Made by a program: the position numbers and the translations under genes
Assembly (NCBI GenBank): GCA_000708835.1
Contig: DF237130.1
Span: 80,048 to 144,047 of the forward strand
Length of the DNA: 64,000 nucleotides
Source of the DNA: Klebsormidium nitens
Lineage: Eukaryota; Streptophyta; Klebsormidiophyceae; Klebsormidiales; Klebsormidiaceae
Direction of reading: 5' to 3'
The notes under the pieces: generated by a model
What the model was told of the DNA's origin: nothing
What the model saw: only the letters and a program-made list of their open reading frames with translations
The model's database searches: none
Part shown: positions 23,401-35,800 of the stretch, in pieces
How positions within the stretch are numbered: position 1 is the first letter of the stretch
Layout of the letters: each line of letters starts with the position of its first letter

Positions 23401-25590
23401 GGGAAGGTCGAGATCTCTTCGCCATGAATGCGGAAAGACATTCCTCGCAACGATAAGAGACAGCAAGGTGCAAGGTCGCAAAAAACTTCTGAGCCAGCAG
23501 AATCTGCCTGATCGATCTCTGTGCCCAAATGAACGCTCGAAAAATTCGTTATAAGGACGAAGAAATAGCCGAGTGCAAGGTGGCAAAGTTAACTTTGTCA
23601 GTAAAAATTTGCCTGCCCGAACCCCGAACTTTCAACGGCCATCTAAACTCCCACGGTTGTATTTCAAAGACATGCTCCATCTGACTGCAGCAAAGGAGTT
23701 CTTCATCATCCACCAACGAGAGCAAGACACAAATAGCATGGAGACGAAAGAGCAACAACGTTGAGTGTCCTGTCAACATCTTTTGAAATACCGCTGTCCT
23801 GTCCTGATAACATAGCCATACCTGTTTAGCGGCAAGCTCCGCCTGCAGGCGTGCCAGCTGCGCCTCGTGCGTCTGGACCATTTCTGTCATGCGCGTTTCC
23901 ATCTCGCGGATACGTTCCCAGGCGGCAGCAAACTCCCCTACGTGGCGGTTGTTCAAAGCCTGCAGCACGATGATTTGAAAATTGGGCGTTATTGGGGCTG
24001 CCTTTGCTGGGTCAACAAATTCGGAGAATGGATAGGGACTTCAGCAGCAGATATATCAGGCTGTGTCCAAAGAAACACAACCAAAGCTCACTTGAGAAGT
24101 CTGATGAAGTCGAAGTCTGAAGTCTGATAAGAAAGAAGTGCAAACATTACGTGAGTTGTGTGCAACCCGACAACAAGGGCGGACTTCGTCAGGTTCGCAA
24201 CGGAAGGAAGTGAGAAGCTACATTCATTGGGATGACTCAGGAACTGCATACGTCGAACAATACGATCTTAACATTATCGACTCACCCTATCAAAGTAAGA
24301 CCTCAGGCCCAGGGCGCACACATCATGATGCTTTTGATCGACAGAACGTGCTTTCAACTGGAAGACTTCAAAAGATTCAAGAAGCGCTAGTCCCACCAAG
24401 AAAAGATCTTTATCAAACTCAAAGGCTTTCAAGAGGAAGCTTGGGCGCAGGCCTGCGTCCAAAAGACAGCAGCTTCTCGTTAACGAGCCGACTGTGCAGT
24501 GCGGGTTAAGGTTATTCACCTGCGTGGTCTGCTCAGTGGCCGCAAGGGCGACTTGGAAGCCCCTCGCCTGGGCGTCAGCCGCAGTGGCCGCAGCCTTCCA
24601 CCTCCGTGCGCTGACTTCTGCTGCGCCCAACGCCTTCCTCAACTGTAGCAGCTCTCCCTCCGGCTCCCCCAGAACGACACCGCCGCTCGTTGTGCCCTTC
24701 CTAGTTAGTGTATTGGGACTAGCCCCCAGTTGCCACCACAAATTCTGCTTCTGCCTTGACGTGCTCTCCTCCCCAGAGCTGGCAGAAGGGGCTCCGCTCA
24801 TCTCCTCCCGCAGTTCTAGTTGCTGGGAGTGTGCTGAGCTGGCGCTTGCCCTTCCCGGACTGGTGCCATGTGAGGCCTCGTCAGCGAGAAAGCTGTGTGT
24901 GCTGTCTGCTGACTCTGAGGCCTCGTCTAGCGGTTCCGGGATGTGCCTGGTCCGCCCAAGAGGCGACCGCGGCGACTCCTCTACGGGGGCGGATTCGCCA
25001 ACACCTGGAAAGTACTTCATTTCCTCACCGCCTATGTAAGGACTCCCCCTACTTCTTACGCCTGGGGACTTGGATGGCTCCGAGTGAGCCCCAGCGTCTC
25101 TGCCAGACAGAGCTCTCTGATTTTCGAAGGCACCTCCGTTGTTCAGATTCTCCTGATCATATGATGCCAGTTCGGGCCAGCCATCCTCCCCCCCCCATAA
25201 CTCCTCCATGCCTGCTTCGGGCCCCAATATTTGTTCCCCCTGCGCTTCCTGCATCCCCTCAGACGTCACAGCCTCGGTAGCCTCCAGCCGGCTTGGGCGT
25301 TGAACCCCCCACACAGGGAAGCCTCGGGGGGCCGTTGGGGATCGGCCATACCTCAATCTGCCAGCTTTCTCATCGGTGCTGAATTGTTTCTGAAGGCTTG
25401 TTCCGCTTTCTACTGAGCCGTCACTAACGTCACCTTCCCGGCCGCTGCTGAGGCTTCCCCCACCTTGGCTCCTCCCCCTTGACTGAAAGGATTCCAGGTC
25501 AGACATCGTGGGGGGCACCCCCCTGGGCTCAGCTTCGAAGACTTGGCGGCTGCTGTGCAGGGGTCTCACGATTGTTTGTTCCCCCAACAT
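14494..25590 (-). CDS. Giant coiled-coil protein of unknown family
   Basis: Eight minus-strand exons: 25590-24520, 23959-23822, 23113-20948, 20605-20528, 20166-19174, 18717-18604, 17972-15825 and 15060-14494. Every exon is a multiple of three and every intron is phase 0. The product is about 2,424 residues. Residues 1-357 are Ser/Gly/Glu/Pro-rich and probably disordered. Residues ~400-1520 are almost continuous heptad-like Glu/Ala/Leu/Arg/Lys sequence, very poor in Pro and Cys. Residues ~1533-1640 break the coil with a Pro-rich stretch and TNTD/TGTDAGIQTE motifs, and coiled coil resumes to ~2300. The tail ends with a Trp/Pro-containing patch (PLWLDQENVHRFLPGRR). No motor head, GRIP, CH or kinase domain is visible. 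A scaffold, tether or cytoskeletal role is only inferred from composition. The start could instead be the ATG at 25506. Confidence 0.8.
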
Positions 25591-28386
25591 TCACCTGCAA
25601 AAGTGTCTGAAACAGTTTACCTCACAAGGGGGGCACAGTGCATATTTTCTCAGTGAGTTCAGGAATAGCTTAAGAAAGCTTATGGGAGTTGTGAGCTGTA
25701 CATTGCTTCCAGCTGGGCCAAGACTGTGTCTAAGAATGCTGACGGCCTGGCCGCACTGCTCTTCAGTGATTTTATACCCCTGTTTACGAATCAACCTCGC
25801 TGCATGTGACTCTCCAAGATACTGTGTCCACGCAAGATCATGAACGTTCAATGACTCTGTGCAACTGTGTGGATAGAGTTTTTTCAGTAGGGTACTGTGT
25901 GATCACTGGCTACAGAATGTTCTATCCGACAATACAAGTTTGCACACTACCTGTAAAGAGACTTGGGCAGGTAAGACGGCAATCTGCAAAGCTTTTTTGC
26001 ACCATGTGGTCACCAGGATCTTAGAAAGGACTGTATCTACCTGTCAGAAATTTGAAACCAGTGCTCACCTGCTTTGGCAACAGGGAAGCAGCTCCAAGCA
26101 GGATGGCCCTGGCCACATATCCCCTGCGCTTTTTCCTAACTTCCACTTCAGACATAGATGCTGCTCTCTGGGGACCCTGGCCAACATCCTAGTGATGGCC
26201 CACAAACCAGCTTCCACTTCTGAGAATGTTGAGACACATTCATCTGATACATATCATGTATCTTGCTCATTGCTGCTTGCACCACCTGCTCACTGTGCAC
26301 AGAATTGCAACATTCAACTGGACAAATTGGAACCTTGAATAAAGGAGTGCAATGGGGGTAGCAGCGCGCACGCGCGCGCCCTGGTGGTCAAAGGCTGAAC
26401 TAAAGTTTGAAGTTTGACTTCGAGCTTTGTGGTTGAGACGGCAAGCTATAACCGTCCGATGTAAATCTGGGTGCAATCTGGCGGCCCGAAGATCCGACGT
26501 GGCACATGTCCTGAATTTTGGCAACAACTCGGGAGCCACTTGAGGCTTCATTGAAGTCGCAGTACTAGTCATGAAGCAGATACATAAAGGATGAGTTGTC
26601 GTACTTGTGCCTTGCTTCTCTAGTGCATGATGTACGCGGTAGGGGCAGGTCCTGAACATGACTTGCAGCCGTAGCAAGCTGCATAGTCAACGGAGAGGCG
26701 GCCACTCGCTTCAAACCTGGATATAGGCGCGTCTGCCCTTGGCATCGTGTCAAAACATGTGTGCAAGGGCGTCCGGAACTCCGAAAATCGGCCCTCGTTG
26801 GGGGGGGGCTGGTGGCCGGTTGGGGCAACATCTAGGGGCCATTTTACCCCTAGGTAAAATGGTGCATTGAGAGGAGAGGGGGGGGCTGGTGGCCAGTTTT
26901 ATTTTCGGAGTTCCGGGACGCCCGTGCACACATGTTTTGACACGATGCCTCGATGCCCTTGCAAAAAGAAGACGGGAAGAAGACCCTATGCTAAAACCGC
27001 TCTAGGCAGTTTCGGGACCCCTTCCATAAAACATTGAAGTCGACGAGGCCTTTCCTGGACCCCTATAGCAGTACGGAGGGTGCGCTTTTGAGTGTTTCAA
27101 TAGCGAGCAACTACACCCGCGATGGTCAGAAATGGGCCGCACAAAGCAAGAGCAAAGTTACTCAAGCGTACCAATTCTCAAAGGGTCCATGTTCTGAAGC
27201 TCTAATGCAGGTGCTGGAGGAAATGAGGATGGAGGCATATCTCGGCCCTAATATAAAACTTGATGCTGCCATTTTGCAACCCCTTTACGCAAAACCAGTG
27301 TTTTAGCTTAGCTCCATATCTTAGACCCTTCTGTCGACGCGGCTCTCCTCCCTATAAGCTATGCCCCAAGTGAGAGTGACCGCCTCTCCTAGTCAACTCA
27401 TTGTATATCCCAGTCTCACCGGAGTGTTGCCCGGTGGCTCAACGTGGCTCAGGGTTTATATTACAGCAAATGAACTATGATTCAGTAACTTAGATTCATG
27501 AATGAGGCACCAATGCCACATGACCATCGTCGCTTTGGAAAGGCCATGAAGCCAGTGCAATTGCCCAGGTGCCCCCAATGATGCATGAACTTATACCATA
27601 TCGCAGAACAGCAATTCAAATGCGCCCGTGATCCATGGCGTGGACCAGGGTTTATAACAACAAGTGACCATCCACATCCCATGTGCAAATCACGCGGAGC
27701 CACAACCTGCATGATCCGAGTGCAATGCACGAAACATGAGCCTCGAATCGATCTTTACATCCGCATGCAGCGTCATGTGCGCTTAGTAGACATGGACATG
27801 CGCACGCAGTCCATGATTCGATCAATGGGCTACTAGCTCCGGATCTAAGGCCGTCAAGGACCGGACGCACTATAAACGACTACGACACATTTACATCTTT
27901 TGACCATCGAAAGATTCCTGGCCAGATCTCAGCTAGATGACACATATACACGCAGCCAGTGCATGAGCCCCCGCTTCGAGCAGCATCTGGTGAACCATGA
28001 CGGTCTAACTGTCCCGCGTGGGGTAAGCTACCGATCGGCCACTCCGCTGATTGTAACTAACATATCTGTTTGATAAGCTGTTCAAGCTGCCGGGGATCCG
28101 TCTGATCAAACGAAGATACTACTTTGCGCGCAAAATAAGCATTGAATCCTCAATCTGGGAAGTGTGTTAGTGACCAGCGGATGCGGCCGGCCTAATAGAT
28201 TGACGTCTGTACGATATAGAAGTTGCTCCGGATCAAACGAAGACCCAATCATGGAACATGGACGATCATTCAGGTCCAACTTGCAGACGCCGATAGCCTA
28301 AGGAAGATTGGTGAACAATTCAATCCTATGGTTTCACCTTTCAATGGAATAGGTAGGCGGGATGACATTTGCTCGGACCCCCTCAT
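25591..28386. other. Intergenic region with a MITE-like hairpin
   Basis: About 2.8 kb upstream of the coiled-coil gene and downstream of the bL27 gene. It must hold the coiled-coil gene's promoter; a possible splice acceptor (TTTTGCAG) sits just before its first ATG and may mark a 5' UTR intron. Apart from the 26741-26949 inverted repeat listed separately, I find no gene here. Confidence 0.6.
26741..26949. mobile_element. MITE-like element with 48-bp terminal inverted repeats
   Basis: The left arm (26741-26788, beginning GGCATCGTGTCAAAACATGT) and right arm (26901-26949) are reverse complements with about two differences. Inside is a second palindrome at 26839-26862 (CCATTTTAC, six-base loop, GTAAAATGG). 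A G-run followed by CTGGTGGCC occurs as a direct repeat on each side of that palindrome. The element has no coding capacity. TGCCCTT occurs immediately before the left arm and again four bases after the right arm, so a target-site duplication is possible but not clean. It could also be a hairpin small-RNA precursor. Confidence 0.65.
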
Positions 28387-29476
28387 TCATTGTTGCGCGC
28401 TGATGCCTTTCTTAGCAGTTTTCATCTCTGCCAGCAATTGGCGGATGCCTTGTTGTCCCTTTTGCGACAGAGCTGCCTCCCACTTGCTGCCCTGAAAAGC
28501 CGGGTGCACGGGCAGAAGTGCGTTGACAGGGTCTACATGAACGGTCTTCCTGCCTGTCATCTTGTCTTTGTGGTACCTAACCTTCCCCTCAAGAAGAGCA
28601 AAGAGGGTGTGGTCCTTGCCCATGCCCACAAAGTTGCCCTGATGAAACTGAGTGCCCCGCTGCCTCACAATGATGTTGCCAGGAATGACCTTCTGCATCA
28701 CAGAAGACCATTCAGTGTCAGCCTGTTCCACCTGGCAGAAACAACTAGGTACCAAGATGAACAGCCTGGACTGGCCTCGTGGTCCCGTCGTCCTTCCGGT
28801 CGCCCTCACTTTCGAGCGCTTCAAAAGGCAACCCTTCATCAGCGCCAACGTAAACACTACCACCAGCAAGTGGTTATAAAACATGTGAAATCTGCATAAC
28901 ACTGACAAGGCCCATCCAACCTAACTGCGTCATCCAAGGCACGCCACTTGGTCAGATTAAACCCCCTGACGCGCCTGTTGACAACGTCGATTGGAGTGCT
29001 GCCTTGCCCACACACTGATCGTCTTCAAATAGGACTTGAACATTGCACTTTCAAGTTTGTTGTTGGAAAGGGAAAGGTGTCGTGAAATACCTGTCCCCCA
29101 TACTTCTTCAAACCCAGGTTCTTTGGATTGGAGTCTCGGCCATTTGAGGACGAGCCCCCCGCCTTTTTAGAAGCATGCCGCACAAAAGATTGTGTGATGC
29201 TATTAGAGGTTTGTGTGATGCTATCGGAGGCTTGCGTGAGACCTGCAGAATGAAATGTCCAGGTTGAGCACTTTTCTGAAGCAGCATTCCTGCCTGGAGG
29301 CAAACAGACAAATGCAAACCCCTGGAACCTCCACCACAGCATTCGCAAAGGCCAAAAGACAGGCATACCGTGGCAAGGTCCTCTTTACCTGCTAGACACG
29401 GAAATCCCAAACTTTGTGGAAGAAGTCTTGTGCAGCTGCTCCATCCCGATCCAAAGCGTAATAAGAGCCCGCTCAT
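28387..29476 (-). CDS. Mitochondrial-type ribosomal protein bL27
   Basis: Three minus-strand exons, 29476-29389, 29242-29091 and 28692-28387, join in phase to give 181 residues. Exon 1 is a short presequence rich in Leu, Ser and Arg ([20 protein letters not shown]), typical of mitochondrial import. The mature protein begins near [20 protein letters not shown], the conserved bL27 N-terminus that reaches the peptidyl-transferase centre. It continues with GLKKYGGQ, then across the last intron [20 protein letters not shown] and [16 protein letters not shown]. About 55 residues follow the usual bacterial end, a tail also common in mitochondrial L27. A plastid location cannot be excluded from sequence alone, but the presequence and tail favour mitochondria. 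Gene identity is secure. Confidence 0.93.
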
Positions 29477-30576
29477 ATCTGTAAGAGTCACAGGATTAGT
29501 AAAGCCACATGGCTCAAACCACTCAGTTTCAAGTTCCGCCCTGGTCAGAATGCCAGAACGCGCGACCGTCAGGTTTGAAGTGAAGGCACAAACGCTCCCA
29601 GAAACTCCGATCGTCTCCCCCAAATGAACCTGTCCTATATACTGGTGTTTCCTGAAAACAAAGCTTTGTCGCTTGAAGTCGACTCTAACGCTCACTAAAT
29701 GATAATCGCCTCGTTCATGGATTTGTAGCGCCCTTCCTGCGTGCCTTTTCCCGCTTTCACTTGAGCAAGTTTGCAGAACAGGCTCTGTCTCGCTAGCTCG
29801 ACAAGTTCGTGCGGCCCCCTATATGGTTTAACACAGTACCAGCTTATGTCGATTAGTATATTAGGATATCTGCAAATTTTCAATATATTTACAATACGTC
29901 ATGCAGTGGGGGACAACGAGTCGGATCGAAGGCTTCCTGGCCAGCGGAGGAGGGTATATCTTTTACCTTATCGGGCTTATAAGCGCGTCTACCCGTGCGC
30001 GCTAAAATGGACGATTATAACTTGCCTCCTGATGAGGCCCAGGGGTTTTCCCCCACATTCATCAGCAGAACGTCTGCATTCAATGTCAAGGCTTGAGCCT
30101 GAGGCGTGCGCTGGAACTTGAAAGGCAGGACGGAGACAGAGAAAGAGGAAGATCATCACCAAAGAAGACCAGCCGCAGCTCTTGTCAGCAGTTCAGCTTT
30201 GGAGCTGAAAAAATCTTGGGTGGAATTGGTGATGCGCCCAAGCGGGGCTTTCAGTGGTCTGTATTTGAAGTTGCCGGGAGCCAGCACATGCTAGAAGAAC
30301 TGCTGATTGAGGGTATGCAACAATTGACGGGCGCCAAGTCGAACTGAAGAAAGGGCGGAGGGGATCACCCGATTGAGGCATCCCAGGATACTCGAGCAAT
30401 CTTCGAATCAAAACATATAATCAAAGCCCTTCGTAGAAGCTTGGCGTTGACAGGCCAGTTGTCTTTGCAGGACCCTTTGCCGGCAAGGCGACAAACTGAT
30501 TGTAACGGCAATATGCGGAGGAGTTCTATCTAGACTTGCCATGTTTGCCTGAGGAATTTCTTGCCGCCTCGTCAGG
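29477..30576. other. Divergent intergenic region between bL27 and LSM8
   Basis: About 1.1 kb between two divergently transcribed genes, so both promoters should lie here. Short open frames near 30093-30350 show no known domain and I do not call them. Confidence 0.6.
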
Positions 30577-31355
30577 ATGTCCGGCAAAGAGACCGGGCTC
30601 GAGCCTTTTGTCGATCAGCCCGTGTCTGTGATTACAAATGATGGTCGCAATATTGTTGGAATCCTGAAGGGTTTTGATCAGGCGACGAACTTGATACTGG
30701 ACGAATCGCATGAGAGGGTCTACTCAACAGCGGTGAGTCGTGCGGCAGAACTCTCTTGCCTAGTGTCCTACATAAATGCTACGATTGCTGCAGTGGTAGG
30801 ATAAGATTGTTCAAGTAAGGAAGCCTTAGCAACTTATTAAGCTTACTGCAGTAATTCATGTGGTATATTTGTTTTTGTATATCAGAGCAGGCAGTCTCTG
30901 GTAAAAAATGGTTCAGTGAGAGCATTCTATCCACTGTTTTGCCACTTCTCAATGGTGGCGCTTTGTCTTGGTCCCAGCATTCTCCCTGAACTTAGTTCAG
31001 GAAGAAACAAGGTCTTGCCTTTGGACTTGCAGGAAGGCGTCGAGCAGCTGGTTCTGGGACTGTATATCATCCGGGGGGACAATGTGTGAGTGCAATCTTC
31101 CGCGATCCTTTTGTGTGAGTTGTAGCAATCTGTTTCGATGCTTTGCGTGTAGCAAATCTTGATGAACCAGCGTTGTTTCTTTGTCTAAAATTCTAGATTA
31201 GTATGTCTTGGCTGTGGCTTGTCCAATCATCAACTTTTAAGCACTTTGTCATCCTGTTTCACAGAGCTGTGGTTGGAGAACTTGACGAGGAACTGGATTC
31301 AAATCTGGACCTGGGTCAGATCAAGGCTGAGCCCTTGAAAGCGATCTCACACTAG
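30577..31355 (+). CDS. LSM8: U6 snRNA-associated Sm-like protein LSM8
   Basis: Three exons, 30577-30732, 31033-31085 and 31265-31355, give a 99-residue protein. It is the subunit that distinguishes the nuclear LSM2-8 ring, which binds the 3' end of U6 snRNA, from the cytoplasmic LSM1-7 ring. The Sm fold is clear: FVDQPVSVITNDGRNIVG with GILKGFDQATNLILDESHER form Sm1, and LVLGLYIIRGDNVAVVGELD forms Sm2 with the RGDNV signature. The C-terminal ELDSNLDLGQIKAEPL tail is characteristic of LSM8 and separates it from LSM1. The length matches the family (about 95-100). The second donor could be read one dinucleotide earlier, but GT-GTGAGT keeps the frame and the RGDNVAV motif. Confidence 0.96.
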
Positions 31356-32806
31356 GCCTGGAGCAAGGTGCGTTTTGTCCGAGTTGTGTCTGTAAGGTCG
31401 AAGTTGTGTTCTCCAAACTGTGATTCCTTGCAAGTCAGCTTGTAAAACCACTACCAAAGCTGGAGGTAAAAGGGCGGCAGCGGATCAAAAGCGTTGCGCT
31501 ACTGAAACCGCTGTCATGTCTTAATGCGAAAAGTCGCCTGTGAACAAGGAACTTGCGCTATTAAACGGGCTTCCCAATTCTGAATCAGTCAATGTGCAAT
31601 TTGTCCACGGCAAAAACCTGTTAACATCTCTGCATCAAAGTCTTGACAAGGGGGGGCATGGATTGCCGGCTTGCATGTCTGGCGCAATTATGAAAAGGTC
31701 TGGCTCAATCAATCGTGATGCATATGCAATGGATATGGCGTCGTACCGCATGGTGGTACTAGGCTCACAATCAATCCGCGGTCTCAATGTTTTGTCGCAG
31801 AGTACATATCCAGGCTACGTATGATAAACATGGATACATTGGGTATATATCATTGGACTTATGTTTGTTGTCATGCAGGAGAAGCCTTCAAGTTTCGAAT
31901 TCCGACAGTATAGTTGCCAGAGTATTTCTGCTATTTTTGCACACGCATCTGGCATGTATTTACGGAGGATTGTCGCACGATCTCTCAAGGTTCCACATGT
32001 ATACGCATAAAACTAAAGTACACTCAGGCATGCATGTGAGGGGCGCATTGCATAGTGACCCAGTGCTATAGCGCTATACTTGAATATATATAGCATACAA
32101 TACATGCAGATCACATATATGTGGCACATGAGCCGGGCCAGCTCCGGATCGCGAGCCGTCCCGCCATGCATTCCATTCGACTGAGCCTCCGACTCAAGTA
32201 CAAAATGGCGGGTCCTTTTTACCCAAAGATTCTGACGCCAGCTTATTTCGAAGATGGCCACGCAGTTGAGGCCGGAATGGGCCATGCAGCTAGCCGGGCT
32301 GCCCGTAGCCGGCCCGCACAAAGAGTCACGTACGGCATATAGTCAACAGCTTCCCTCAGTGCGCAAAGCTACGCCGATGGCGCATGATGTGTCACTGACC
32401 ATGCGTGACCCGCGGCGAGTTTATTGGAGCGAAGGTGGCAATTGAGATGTGAAAGGTGCAACTTTGTAATCGTCAAGGACAACTCGGAACATATCGATTA
32501 AATCAGAACTCTGATCGACGAGATCAGAAACTCAATTTTTCTAACTAGCTTAGCGCGTGGCAGGGGTCGGACTGCTTAAGGCTTTGGCCCGCCAAGCTTG
32601 CGCCAAGCTGAGCACCCTTACTGGTATCATTAATTGTCAAGTTATGAACGACAAACAGGTAGATTTCGACCAGGTGGGCGCTGGATGCTTCTCTCAGCTT
32701 GTCCGAACTGCCCATGAGTCGTCAGGTCATGTCCAGCGCCCCCCAGAAGGCGCTGCCTCGTAAATTGCCCCCACTCACAACTGAGTCCCGACAAATTGGC
32801 CCCAGC
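31356..32806. other. Intergenic spacer between convergent LSM8 and fructokinase
   Basis: Both flanking genes end toward this spacer. It has several short open frames but none with a recognisable motif or good exon signals. I see nothing else in it. Confidence 0.6.
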
Positions 32807-35800
32807 TCATACCACGGCCACGTCGGATCTCATGAGCTTCAGCGCCGCTTCTTCCGTTGGCAGCGCAGGAATGGCGCCCCTCTCTGTCGTGGTAATCGCC
32901 CCGCACGCGTTTGCAAACAAGAGCGTGTCCCGTAGCTTCTTCTCGTCTTTGTACAACTCGGGGTCCGCAGCGAGCTTGGTCAGGAAGCCAGCCACAAACG
33001 CGTCCCCCGCGCCTGCAATCGAGAAAAGAAGATCGTGTTTTACCCCCTTGTTTCGGCTCGAAGAGCACAAACTGCTCTGAAGCATGGTTTTGTCTCGGAG
33101 ATGGACAAATCGGAGGGAATGGTTCACCCCATTGCCGAGCGATCTAGCGCTCTTCTAATATGGTGAAACGGCCGACCACCAATTTGGAAATACACAGCGC
33201 CACAGTCGAGGGATGAATTCACTGGGGTGACCCGCCGAGCATCCCTTCGCCAAACCGAAAACGCCTCGCAATACTGACACGACGACAGGTCCCTTCTAGA
33301 CCGTTTCTCTCATAGACGATCTCATAGACGATCTCCTATAATCCCGAAAGCATTAACACACTGGCCCACGCCGGCCAAAGGGGGCTTTAACGTTGAGCTT
33401 CCATCAAACAGATACATTGCCCTTTCAGATTCGACTTTCACCTGTGGTGTCGACGGCGTCCACTTTGAGGCCGGGGACCCGCCCCTGGCAGCTGTGCGTG
33501 TAGTAGCGGCTGCCCCCCGACCCCTCCGTCACCAGCAGCAGCTTCGCGTTGCCCCGGAACAGCGACCGGGCCACCTCGTCGCTGTAGCCGTCGCCGGCCT
33601 CCGTCAGAAACGTCAGCTCCTCCTCGCTGATCTGGACGAGGCGAGGGACGAGTCGTAGAGTCAGCATCGGGCTTGCGCTCTATCTGCGAAAGTACTGCCA
33701 TCTCTGCTCGTGCAGGAAGCAGTCAAGCAAGAGATGTTTTGCTTGATATCATTTCGACTCAGCATCAGGCTTTCCGGTCTGACCGCGAGAACTCCCGCCG
33801 TATCTGCTCGGGCAGAAAGCAATGATGCCGAGGGGTTCTTTGCTTGAGGTTCGTATTCGACCCGCGGGTGTTACCATGCCGCGCATATGTTCGGGAAGTC
33901 AAGCTCGGCCGTTGCACGAGAAAAGACGGAGCGAAAGAGAAAGCGGCGTGGTAGACATCGCCACCTATAACGGGAACAATGCATGTTTTGTGCTCGTTCG
34001 TTTTCCAGATCTTCAATCGAAGTCGTACGCGGTTGTTAGCTCCCCCAGTTGGCTACGGAGCGCAAGGGCTGCCATAGGTGCTTTGCGGAGAGGCCATGGT
34101 CGAAGAACTCCGTAGGAATTCTGTCCATGTGGTGGCAAACAGGCGGACGGGATGAGATGGACAACGTGATGCGAAGTATGCGCGAACGAGATCCGGGGAG
34201 CATACGGAGCACGTATCCGACATGCGGTCCGCGTGGTAGCGAATGGCGCCCCGAGTCAATCGGCAAGGGCCGTTGAGATCCACTGTAGCCTGCTTATTCC
34301 CCCTCACCTTGATCATGTCTGCCTGGTCCCAGATGGAGAAGATGCCCTCCCGCGCGGTGGCCTCGTCGGGCCATAGCGGCTTGCGCAGGTTGGGGTCGTA
34401 TGATAGCCACGCGCCGTTGTCCCGTGCGACCTGCATGGCCGCCAGGTGCGCCGACTTGCACGGCTCCGAAATTAGCGAGATGGATCCGTAGTGGAAGATC
34501 GTCGCCTGGAGAACACAACCGACTGGTCAGTCATCGAGCGAGTTCCGTCTTTGTTTTTACTCGGGGTTATAGGGTCTAAAGCAAGAGAAACCAAAGTATG
34601 GCGGTTTTGTACTATCAAGATATATACAACAGACTCTGACGTCAATTGGGGCTACTGATCTGCATGATGCGGCCGCCATGAAATAGAGCGGTAATGGATT
34701 GTGTTAAGAAGTGTGACAAGTTTCAAATGGAACACAAAGTACTATAATTCGCGCTGATGCACAATGATTGATACTGGCTGATGCTGCTTTTCGAAAATCG
34801 AAGAAGAGGGTTACGATCAAACCGAGAAGGATGCACAGCCGAAGCGATAGACGCCATTATATCGGAAACGGACATCAGCGACCTGGCACATAGACTGGAA
34901 TTTCGAGATCCACGAGGATTTCCCGATTGCGGCTTTCAGGACATGTTACGAACTTCACTAGCTTTCTCGCCGAGCCCTTGTCATGCCGAGGATCAGTGGG
35001 CTACATACGATAGAGACTTGCAATCAGCACTTAGAATCCAGAATCAGGGACAGTCTAGTTTACCTTTCTAAGGAGGTCTGTGTCCAACTCGTCTGGCGTC
35101 AGCAGCATGTCTGCACTCGGGTTCCGGTAGAACATGAACTCCCGCTCCCCGTCCGCCCGCAAGGTCACAAACGCGAGGGCCGTGCGTGCGCCTTGGTCGA
35201 AAATGATGCCGTCGGTGTTGACCCCGTTGTCCTATCCGAAACAGTAGGAAGAATTAGTTATGACACGATTGAGGTAAAGCCTTCTAGCTCTCCAATGAGA
35301 TTCCGTGTTCAAATGCTTATGCCTTGAAACACTTCACCAGAAGGAGACGATGTTTGCCGTGAGGATAGTTGGGCCTTCTGAAAAGATCTGGTATGGCAGA
35401 AAATCTCAATAGATTTGGTACAACTCGAGCCGAAGCCCAACAAAGTAGCTTTATGAACGAAAACATACGTACTTTGTCTTGCCTCATAATGTTCTTTAGC
35501 AGTCACACAAACACAAGTGACTGCTCTCGGGTTCAGTTGCTCATGGCTAGGAACCCTTCACCAGAACGAAGACCATGTTTGCTACGAGGATAGTTAGGCC
35601 TTCTTCTGAAAAGATCTGGGATTGCAGTCATGAATTCTTGTCTCGCTTCATAGTGACCTTTAAACAGCAATGACACAAACACGAGACCTCAGAACCAACA
35701 ATTGCTTCATCCCACTATCATCAACCATCTGACCGTTTTGGAGATTTTGTCCTGAGTGGACTGTCCAATAGAATCGTGAAATACATGACTGCAGCTCACA

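Noticed and set aside
27034-27306. 90-codon plus-strand open frame near the MITE-like element
   Set aside because: No known domain, no exon partners, and no transposase features.
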